This document shows positions 28,657 through 35,616 of a stretch of 64,000 nucleotides of DNA, piece by piece. Below the pieces are notes generated by a model. That model was not told where the DNA came from and did not search any database. It was given only the letters and a program-made list of their open reading frames with translations. The position numbers and the translations under genes were made by a program. The DNA is from Pseudoscardovia suis (lineage in GTDB: Bacteria > Actinomycetota > Actinomycetes > Actinomycetales > Bifidobacteriaceae). Numbering within the stretch: the first letter of the stretch is position 1; every line of letters begins with the position of its first letter. Where the stretch lies: the NCBI RefSeq assembly GCF_002797875.1, contig NZ_PGFC01000003.1, positions 124,001 to 188,000 of the forward strand, written 5' to 3'.

Positions 28657-29373
28657 ATGAGCAATTCTGTGCAATCCCATACCTTCCAGACCGCATCCGA
28701 CGACGTAACGGTTCCCGCGGGTTCCAGTTCCGTCGCATCCGATTCCGCGGCACCCGGCTCTGTCAATCCCTCGGAATCGATCGGTTCGGCATCGTCATCT
28801 CCGTCCAAGCCGGTGGTTTCTTCTCATTCCACCGTTGACCAATCACGGTGGTCAGCGAAGCGCATCGCCATCTACGCATTGTTCGTCGCAGTCGCGATTG
28901 CCCTGACGTTCGTGGAAGTTCCGATTTTCCCTGCGGCTCCGTATCTCAAATATGACCCGTCCATCGTCATGTGCATCATCGCTGGCTTCACGTTCGGCCC
29001 ATCGGCAGCGGCAATCGTGTCAGTGCTGTCGTTCGTGCCGCATCTGTTCACCAATCCGTTTGGCGCGATTATCGCGATCCTCGTGGCACTGCTCATGAGC
29101 GTGCCCGCGGCCGCAGTGTATCGCCGCAAGCGCACCATTGGCTCTGCCGTGCTCGGCCTGGTCCTGGGAACGGTGCTTGCCACCGCTGGCGCGGTCGTCG
29201 GCAATCTGATCATCACGCCGCTCTACAACCCGGCCATCACCGTATCTGCAGTGGTGGGCCTCATCGTGCCGGTGCTCCTGCCGTTCAACATTCTCAAGGC
29301 CGTCATCAACGCCGTGATCAGCCTTGCGCTGCTGCGCCCCTGCACACGGCTTCTTGCGAATGACGCCGACTGA
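28657..29373 (+). CDS. ribU: Riboflavin ECF transporter S component RibU
   Basis: The membrane-embedded substrate-binding subunit of an energy-coupling-factor transporter for riboflavin. The 238-residue protein begins with about 65 Ser/Pro-rich residues, then about six hydrophobic helices starting at RIAIYALFVAVAIALTFVEV. LKYDPSIVMCIIAGFTFGPSAA and TNPFGAIIAILVALLMSVPAA match RibU-type S components. The FMN riboswitch immediately upstream fixes the substrate with good confidence. The ECF module gene follows. Confidence 0.92.
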   Translation: MSNSVQSHTFQTASDDVTVPAGSSSVASDSAAPGSVNPSESIGSASSSPSKPVVSSHSTVDQSRWSAKRIAIYALFVAVAIALTFVEVPIFPAAPYLKYDPSIVMCIIAGFTFGPSAAAIVSVLSFVPHLFTNPFGAIIAILVALLMSVPAAAVYRRKRTIGSAVLGLVLGTVLATAGAVVGNLIITPLYNPAITVSAVVGLIVPVLLPFNILKAVINAVISLALLRPCTRLLANDAD

Positions 29374-29398
29374 TACCACAGTCGCACACGATCATGTG

Positions 29399-29445
29399 AC
29401 GCCACGTGGAGCTACGAGGATTCCTGCCGTAGCTCCACGTGGCGT
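29399..29445 (+). promoter_or_regulatory. Perfect 18-bp inverted repeat between ribU and the ECF gene
   Basis: ACGCCACGTGGAGCTACG (29399-29416) and its exact reverse complement (29428-29445) enclose an 11-base loop. There is no T-tract. It ends ten bases before the ATG at 29456. It may be an mRNA-stabilising or attenuating stem; if translation starts upstream at 29360 it would be inside the coding region. Confidence 0.75.
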
Positions 29446-29455
29446 TGTGCAATAC

Positions 29456-32008
29456 ATGTCTGACGAAGCATCAAAGAAAGCTGCAATGCCCACAGTAGCT
29501 GCAATGACAACATCTGAGGCGAATGCCGCGACACTACCCCTGCCGAACGCCCCGACAGTGTCCGCGACAACATCCACGGCAACGCCCAGCACACAGCCTG
29601 CCGCGCAACCCACCGCGCAACCCACCGCCGTCGCATGCTTGCGCAACGTGACGTTCCGCCATGGGACACGCACGGTGCTCGACAACCTTGACGTAACCAT
29701 CCACGATGGCGAATGGGTGGCCATCATGGGGTCAAACGGATCGGGAAAGACCACGCTTTCACGGCTGCTCAGCGGTCTCACGGCACCCGACAATGGCAGT
29801 GTGCAATTGATGGGCCTGGACTGTTTCACACCAGTCTCGGGAGTCAATCTTGACGCGTATCGCGCCGCGCGCCGCAACATCGGCCTGGTGCAGCAAAATC
29901 CCGAGGACCAGATCGTCACGACTGTTGTGGAAGATGACGTGGCATTCGGCCCCGAAAACCAAGGTCTTCCCGCTCACACCATCAGCGAAAGAGTGCATGA
30001 TGCCTTGGCGCGCACCGGAATGGAAGGCGAGGCCCTCTCTGACCCCGACGACCTGTCCGGCGGCCAACAGCAAAGGGTCGCCATCGCCGGCACGCTTGCC
30101 TTGCATCCTCGGATGCTGGTGCTTGACGAACCGACCGCCATGCTCGACCCTCAAGGCCGTGCAGAAACACTGCGCACCATGAAGATGGCACACGACCATG
30201 GCACCACAATTGTGCAAGTGACGCACATCGCTTCCGAAGCCCGTCTCGCCTCCCGCGTCATTGAACTCGACAATGGCTCGATCATCTATGATGGCCCGGC
30301 GGAGGGATGCAATCTATGCAAGCCGGCGGCCGCGCAAGTTTCCGTTCCCCCCTCTGATGCCGCTCCAGCCAGCAAGCAATCCACTGACACGACGCCAGGC
30401 TTGCCTGCTGGACCAAGTGCACAACCCGCCATGCCATCGACTTCGGCATCTTGTGATGACTCATCATGTGACGACGCATCACAGCGCGGTATCGTCTTCG
30501 CTGTGAAGAACGTCTCGTTCCGCTACCCGAACGCCGACGCCTTTACGCTACGCAACATCGATTTCACTGTGACGCAAGGGGAATTCGTCACCATCACAGG
30601 CTCCAACGGTTCAGGAAAGTCCACGCTGCTGTCGCTGCTCAGCGGCATCAACAAACCGACACAGGGCACGGTGCGGGCTTGGGGATGCGACCCTCATTCG
30701 CGCAAAGGCAAGCGGCAGCTGCTGGGACGCATCGGCTATGTGATGCAAATGCCCGAACGGCAGCTGTTCGAAACGACTGTGGCGCAGGATGTCGCCTTCG
30801 GACCGACGAATCTCGGATTGAACAGTGTCTCGGTGAATCAGCGCGTGCATGACACATTGGAGACCGTGGGAATCAGCAAGCTTGCCGACCGTTCCCCCTG
30901 GGAGCTATCCGGAGGCCAAAAGCGTCTGGCGGCAATCGCCGGCGTCCTGTCAATGGACCCAGATGTCTTGCTGCTCGACGAGCCGACCGCTGGTCTGGAT
31001 GCCCGTGCATGCCATCGCATCATCGGTCTGCTCGACGGCTTGCATCGACGCGGGGTGACTATTGTCGTCGTCACCCACGACCCTGACCGCTTCCGCACAG
31101 TGGCGACACGCACTTTTCATTTGGACACCGCCTCTTCGGGAAGCGCAGGGAATATTTCGGATACCGACCTGTCGCAGACCAACGTACAAAGCGAACACAA
31201 GCAGCACAAGCAACAGCAGCACGGCAAGCGGCGACGGAACGCACACCGCCTCGTTTCTCGCATGGACACGCGAGTGCTTGAGATCGTGTGCACCATCATG
31301 ATGGCAGGCATGTTCACCGTCACGTCCCCGCTCCAACTCGCATGGGCGTTTATCGGGGTTCTTACTGCAATGTGCCTGACCGATGCAGGCGCGCGTCGCA
31401 TCATGGCTTCATGCAAATCATTGTTTGCGATCATCCTAGTGCTCGGGCTCTTCAACGTGTTTTTCGTGCGCACCGGATCCGCCATATGCCATATAGGCAC
31501 CATACCAATCACCGATGAGGGGCTGCGCAACGCGGTGCTGTATTCTCTCCGTTTCGCCTTGGTCATCGTCATCGGCGCCACAGCGGTGTCAGCGGCATCC
31601 ACCACACGGCTCACCGACGCCACGGAATCGCTGCTATCCCCGCTGGCGCGCATCGGAGTCCCGATACACGAATGCGCTCTCATCATGACACTGGCGATAC
31701 GGTTCCTGCCCATCATCAGCCGTGAATTCACGCAGCTGGCACATGCACAGGCCAGCCGTGGCGGCAACATATCCACGGGTAGCCCCTCCAAGCGATTGAA
31801 AGCCGCAGTGTCGCTGCTCGTGCCGGTGTTCGCCCTCGCCCTGCGCCATGCCGAGCATATGGGCACCGCCATGGAAAGCCGCGGATACGAAAGCGGCATC
31901 GTGCGCACACACTGGCACCAGTCACATCCCGGCGCTGCCGACCTGTGCGCATGCATCGGCGTAGCACTGTGGCTGGCAGGACTTATCGCCATCCCACAGC
32001 TATGGTGA
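29456..32008 (+). CDS. Single-chain ECF module: EcfA-EcfA'-EcfT fusion
   Basis: Both ATPases and the transmembrane coupling subunit of an ECF transporter are on one chain of about 850 residues. After a 60-residue Ala/Thr/Pro-rich start comes the first ATPase (Walker A GSNGSGKTT near 92-100, signature LSGGQQQRVA near 199), a linker, the second ATPase (GSNGSGKST near 381, LSGGQKRLAA near 483), and from about 602 EcfT with five or six helices and the coupling motifs AQASRGG and AMESRGY. It presumably energises RibU and perhaps other S components. The start is uncertain: ATG 29456 lacks a clear ribosome-binding site, and in-frame ATGs at 29360 and 29324 overlap ribU. The 3' end is duplicated at 35148-35393. 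Confidence 0.88.
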   Translation: MSDEASKKAAMPTVAAMTTSEANAATLPLPNAPTVSATTSTATPSTQPAAQPTAQPTAVACLRNVTFRHGTRTVLDNLDVTIHDGEWVAIMGSNGSGKTTLSRLLSGLTAPDNGSVQLMGLDCFTPVSGVNLDAYRAARRNIGLVQQNPEDQIVTTVVEDDVAFGPENQGLPAHTISERVHDALARTGMEGEALSDPDDLSGGQQQRVAIAGTLALHPRMLVLDEPTAMLDPQGRAETLRTMKMAHDHGTTIVQVTHIASEARLASRVIELDNGSIIYDGPAEGCNLCKPAAAQVSVPPSDAAPASKQSTDTTPGLPAGPSAQPAMPSTSASCDDSSCDDASQRGIVFAVKNVSFRYPNADAFTLRNIDFTVTQGEFVTITGSNGSGKSTLLSLLSGINKPTQGTVRAWGCDPHSRKGKRQLLGRIGYVMQMPERQLFETTVAQDVAFGPTNLGLNSVSVNQRVHDTLETVGISKLADRSPWELSGGQKRLAAIAGVLSMDPDVLLLDEPTAGLDARACHRIIGLLDGLHRRGVTIVVVTHDPDRFRTVATRTFHLDTASSGSAGNISDTDLSQTNVQSEHKQHKQQQHGKRRRNAHRLVSRMDTRVLEIVCTIMMAGMFTVTSPLQLAWAFIGVLTAMCLTDAGARRIMASCKSLFAIILVLGLFNVFFVRTGSAICHIGTIPITDEGLRNAVLYSLRFALVIVIGATAVSAASTTRLTDATESLLSPLARIGVPIHECALIMTLAIRFLPIISREFTQLAHAQASRGGNISTGSPSKRLKAAVSLLVPVFALALRHAEHMGTAMESRGYESGIVRTHWHQSHPGAADLCACIGVALWLAGLIAIPQLW

Positions 32009-32037
32009 ACCCGCGGTTACGAGAGAGAAGGTGGAAT

Positions 32038-32154
32038 ATGAACTCGTTGCTTGATTTGCAAAATCTTGAGCAAGATGAGCAGCAGAGTGCGCCGTGGTCC
32101 ACATTGAGCAATAATTGCCATCAGTCTTGGAGCACGATGAGCTTGAACTGCTAG
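32038..32154 (+). CDS. Putative class III lanthipeptide precursor
   Basis: A 38-residue peptide whose ATG follows GAGAGAGAAGGTGG. Residues 4-11 read LLDLQNLE, the (I/L)xxLQ leader motif that class III synthetases (LanKC) recognise in SapB and labyrinthopeptin precursors. The core holds two near-identical units, WSTLSNNC (20-27) and WSTMSLNC (31-38), each with the Ser-x2-Ser-x2-Cys order used for lanthionine or labionin rings; the spacing before Cys is one shorter than in labyrinthopeptin. The stop follows the last Cys directly. It lies 29 bases after ecfT and is followed by a terminator and then ABC transporter genes, as is common for ribosomal peptide clusters. No modifying enzyme gene is in the window, so maturation is unproven. 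Confidence 0.8.
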   Translation: MNSLLDLQNLEQDEQQSAPWSTLSNNCHQSWSTMSLNC

Positions 32155-32186
32155 AATTTTGGCTTCTTACTGAGAGCACAGCCATC

Positions 32187-32245
32187 GGCAGGCGGGTAGG
32201 TTCCCTGTTTTACAGGGGATGCACGCCTGCCTTCTTTTTCTCTTT
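32187..32245 (+). terminator. Terminator between precursor and ABC genes
   Basis: The outer stem GGCAGGCG/CGCCTGCC (32187-32231) encloses TCCCTG/CAGGGA and is followed by TTCTTTTTCTCTTT. Partial termination here would give more precursor mRNA than transporter mRNA. Confidence 0.88.
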
Positions 32246-32300
32246 CGTGTTTCACATCTTCATATTGTTGAAGTACCGTCGTGCGTATGGAAGGAACAAA

Positions 32301-33146
32301 ATGATAAGAGATGTAACTGCCAACAATTCGGCGGAGCTCAAGACTGCCGAAACCGTCTCTTCCATTGATGTCGCTTTGTCCGTGCATGGGCTGCGTCATT
32401 CCTATGGCGGCGATGCGTTCGTCGTAGACGGCGTGTCGCTAAAATTCCCCGTCGGTTCGTGGACTGCGGTGATGGGACCATCAGGGTCTGGCAAGTCAAC
32501 GCTCCTGTACTGCATGAGCGGGCTTCTGCGTCCATCTGAAGGTCGAGTGTCGTGCAGCGGCACGGACATCACTGGGCTGTCACCCGACGAGCTGACGCGG
32601 TTCCGCCGTGAGCATTTTGGGTTCGTTTTCCAAGGCTACAACTTGCTTCCCGAGCTCACCTGCACGCAGAACGTCATGCTACCCACTCTCTTCGGTCCCG
32701 CCCCGATTAGCGAAGCTGAAGCTAACGAAGCGTTGACAAGCGTAGGACTGGACGGGTACGGCGATAGGTATCCGGATGGTATTTCTGGTGGCCAGAGCCA
32801 GCGCGTGGCGATTGCGCGTGCCCTGGCCACACATCCGGATGTGGTGTTCGCCGACGAGCCCACAGGTGCGCTGGACACACACACGACGCGCGCAGTCATG
32901 GACTTGTTCGGCATGGTTGTGAAGCATGGACAGACGCTGATCATGGTGACGCACGATCCGAACGTAGCGGCGTGTGCAGACCGCGTGGTGTTCCTCGTAG
33001 ACGGGCGATTAGCCAGCGTCCACGGTAGGATGAGTGCCTCGGACATCGCACTCGCCTTCGCCACCGGATTCGCCAGTCCCGCCGACGCTACCACAATCCC
33101 CGACGATGAGGTGCACATCAGCGCGGACTCGCACGAAGGGGAGTGA
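32301..33146 (+). CDS. ABC transporter ATP-binding protein, MacB/BceA type
   Basis: A 281-residue stand-alone ATPase: Walker A GPSGSGKSTL, Q-loop FVFQGYNLLPELT, signature SGGQSQRVAIARALA, and Walker B VVFADEPTGALD. The F-Q-x-x-N-L-L-P and DEPTGALD forms are typical of the MacB/LolD/BceA group that works with FtsX-like permeases. The start at 32301 follows GGAAGGA; the open frame upstream to 32115 overlaps the peptide gene and its terminator and is rejected. The permease gene begins six bases after its stop. Confidence 0.92.
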   Translation: MIRDVTANNSAELKTAETVSSIDVALSVHGLRHSYGGDAFVVDGVSLKFPVGSWTAVMGPSGSGKSTLLYCMSGLLRPSEGRVSCSGTDITGLSPDELTRFRREHFGFVFQGYNLLPELTCTQNVMLPTLFGPAPISEAEANEALTSVGLDGYGDRYPDGISGGQSQRVAIARALATHPDVVFADEPTGALDTHTTRAVMDLFGMVVKHGQTLIMVTHDPNVAACADRVVFLVDGRLASVHGRMSASDIALAFATGFASPADATTIPDDEVHISADSHEGE

Positions 33147-33152
33147 ATAGCC

Positions 33153-35117
33153 ATGCGATTCCTTAGCCTGTCCAATCAATTCCGCCACGCGCACCGCACT
33201 TCGTACCGCTCACTTTGCCTGTCGCTTCTTTTCATGTCCGCCCTCGTGTCCACAGGATTTCTCGTGCTGTGCTCCGCACAAAGCCGTGACGGCGCGCCTA
33301 CTGCGGTAACTGCTCTTCAACGTCTGGAAACACGCGCCTACTACGAAGGGACCGCCGAGTTCATGAGCATCATGGTCTCATCCTGTCTGCTCGCCTCGCT
33401 TGTGCTCACAGTGTCAGCGGTCGGTTTTCTCGTGCAAGAGAACCGTCGGCAATATGCCTTGCTGTACCTCAACGGAGGCACACCCCGTCAGGTGCGCCTC
33501 ATGGTGATGGTCACACTGGGTGCTCCGGGCCTTGCTGCCATATCCCTCGGCACAATTATCGGATGCGGTCTGTGCTTCCCGCTTGCCCACCTCCTGATTC
33601 GAATCGGCGGCGCCGCACCCACGTTCCGTATAGCCATCCATCCGCAAGGAATTCTTCTGACGCTACTCTTCATGCTTCTCGCCTTGCTCCTGGGAATCCT
33701 CCTAGCGACACGACGCTTGACCCACGTCGCTCCCATCGAGGCGGTTGTCGGCATGTGCGCCCCATCCCATGTGACAGGCCGCGCACGGATTGCTGCAGCA
33801 ATAATTCTGGGGACGGGTGGTCTCACCGTCGGCTTCACTCCCTTGAGCATACAGGCAGAGGCCCGAATCATCGTGCAGACCATGCTATATGTCGTCGCCA
33901 CCGCCCTCGCTGCGCCACTCATCATGCCTCATATCGCTGCCTTCGTCACCGCTCTGTCCGTCCCGTTCAACCGAGCCGCGTATCTCGTGGCGCGGCAACG
34001 GAGCCTCAGAGGCGGGCAACGGGCAGCGTCCGTGGCGCTTCCCGTCATCATTCTTCTCTTAGTCGTCTGCCCGTTCCTGTCTATGATGGACGTGGGCACA
34101 GCCGAAAGCGTCGCAACAGATATGGCACAGATTCCGTCCCCTCTCGTCTTGCGCAGCACTGGAACCGTCGCAGGCAACACGGAGGATTCATCTGAATCGC
34201 ACTACGCGGCGGCCCTGGCGTTCGCCCGCAACTCGTCCAATGTGGAATCAGCGGGCGTATTCGATGCAGAGCGTTATGCTGCCGACACCGGGCGGACCGT
34301 GCGCACAGCCCTCGTCGCCAAATGCGACCGAGGCACATTGCTCACGAACCTCGTCATTCATGCCGTCACCGACGGAAGCCTGAATGACCTAGACGATGAC
34401 GCAGTGGCCGTGGCCAGCGGATATGGGCAGGTAGGCGACACCGTCACCCTCCGAGGCACTGACGATACACCGCACACATTGCGGATCGTCGCTGTGTTCG
34501 GCTCCCTTCCCGGTCTCCAGCCCGACTACATCGCGCTCACCGACGCGCTCGGTACATCTCGAGGATCCAACGCATACGTCATGGGATACCTCGACACTGG
34601 CAGCCCGCTCGCTGTGCAGTCCGCGTGGAACGCCGATTCATCCCTCTCATGGGCCCACATGTACACCAAGCAGGAGTTCATCAACTACTACGTCGCCTAT
34701 CGCAAGCAGGGGCGGACAGGTGTGTCCACATTCATCGCCGGTGCCGCTTTCATCGCACTCATCGCACTCATTCAGGCAGTCGGTACCGCCGTGCGCGAAG
34801 CCGCGCCCGGCGACCGACTACTCGCCCAGATATGTGCTCCGCGCCGCCTCGTCACTGCCATCGGGCTCATCGAATACACAGCCGGCGTCATCGCCGCCGC
34901 GCTCACCTCGGCACTCGTATTCACCCTCATCTGGATTTCCATGACGCTTATCACACGTACTGACGGTCTGAGCCTCCTCCCGCCCATTCCCGCGCGCGTC
35001 TTCCTTATTCTCATCCTCGCCTGCGTGGCAATCAGCGCCATGGAATGCCTCGCTGCCATGAGAAGAAGCAGCAGCAGAAGAAGAAGAAGAAGAACAAGTG
35101 AAGATAATTCGTTATGA
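33153..35117 (+). CDS. ABC transporter permease, FtsX/BceB-like
   Basis: A 654-residue membrane protein. Helices lie near residues 22-42, 72-95, 115-140, 165-190, 205-225, 235-255 and 292-312. A large extracytoplasmic domain of about 210 residues follows (roughly 313-525), then three more helices. Ten helices with one large domain in the second half is the layout of BceB-type permeases, which with BceA-type ATPases remove or sense cell-wall-active peptides. This fits self-protection against, or export of, the adjacent peptide. The C-terminus is a run of Arg and Ser coded by repeated AGA/AGC codons. AAGGGGAGTG precedes the ATG. Confidence 0.85.
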   Translation: MRFLSLSNQFRHAHRTSYRSLCLSLLFMSALVSTGFLVLCSAQSRDGAPTAVTALQRLETRAYYEGTAEFMSIMVSSCLLASLVLTVSAVGFLVQENRRQYALLYLNGGTPRQVRLMVMVTLGAPGLAAISLGTIIGCGLCFPLAHLLIRIGGAAPTFRIAIHPQGILLTLLFMLLALLLGILLATRRLTHVAPIEAVVGMCAPSHVTGRARIAAAIILGTGGLTVGFTPLSIQAEARIIVQTMLYVVATALAAPLIMPHIAAFVTALSVPFNRAAYLVARQRSLRGGQRAASVALPVIILLLVVCPFLSMMDVGTAESVATDMAQIPSPLVLRSTGTVAGNTEDSSESHYAAALAFARNSSNVESAGVFDAERYAADTGRTVRTALVAKCDRGTLLTNLVIHAVTDGSLNDLDDDAVAVASGYGQVGDTVTLRGTDDTPHTLRIVAVFGSLPGLQPDYIALTDALGTSRGSNAYVMGYLDTGSPLAVQSAWNADSSLSWAHMYTKQEFINYYVAYRKQGRTGVSTFIAGAAFIALIALIQAVGTAVREAAPGDRLLAQICAPRRLVTAIGLIEYTAGVIAAALTSALVFTLIWISMTLITRTDGLSLLPPIPARVFLILILACVAISAMECLAAMRRSSSRRRRRRTSEDNSL

Positions 35118-35147
35118 GCGAATCTCTTCCATTATAGAAAGCCCATC

Positions 35148-35393
35148 AATACAGGAGCCACAGGTCGGCCCATGCGGCGCATCAAAGCCGCAGTGTCGCT
35201 GCTCGTACCGGTGTTCGCCCTCGCCCTGCGCCATGCCGAGCATATGGGCACCGCCATGGAAAGCCGCGGATACGAAAGCGGCATCGTGCGCACTCACTGG
35301 CACCAGTCACATCCCGGTGCCGCCGACGTATGCGCATGCATCGGCGTGGTTATCTGGATCGCCGGGCTTATTGCCATCCCACAGCTATTGTGA
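35148..35393 (+). pseudogene. Truncated second copy of the EcfT 3' end
   Basis: The sequence codes for the last 70-80 residues of EcfT, reading RIKAAVSLLVPVFALALRHA and so on to a stop at the same position as in the intact gene, without indels. Compared with 31763-32008, the first roughly 142 aligned bases (from AAAGCCGCAG) differ at four sites and the last 66 at about thirteen. There is no ribosome-binding site or N-terminal part, so it is a remnant and not a gene. It closes the lanthipeptide-like cassette. Confidence 0.9.
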
Positions 35394-35517
35394 TATGGCT
35401 GCCCGCATAACGCGGGTGCACATCTTAGAATGCACAACGCGACTGCGAATATATAACGGCATGTACGCAAACACGGGTAACGGCATCCCGGCACATGATC
35501 CCTGCGAACACATATAA

Positions 35518-35556
35518 AAGGTGGCTTGGAATCTCAAGGATTCCAAGCCACCTTCC
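35518..35556. terminator. Bidirectional terminator, mainly for clpC
   Basis: A 16-bp stem, AAGGTGGCTTGGAATC/GATTCCAAGCCACCTT, with a 5-base loop. On the minus strand it is followed by TTTTATAT, so it should end clpC; on the plus strand CCTTAATT follows. Confidence 0.85.
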
Positions 35557-35616
35557 TTAATTGACAGCGGTCCAGCCTTCTGGATTCAGAGTCAGGCTGC
35601 CCTTCCAGCCGATGTG

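Noticed and set aside
32115-32300. N-terminal extension of the ABC ATPase back to 32115
   Set aside because: It would overlap the peptide gene and run through a terminator hairpin; the ATG at 32301 has a good ribosome-binding site.
35172-35393. Second copy of EcfT as a functional small membrane protein
   Set aside because: It lacks a ribosome-binding site and all but the last two helices; the duplication explains it better.
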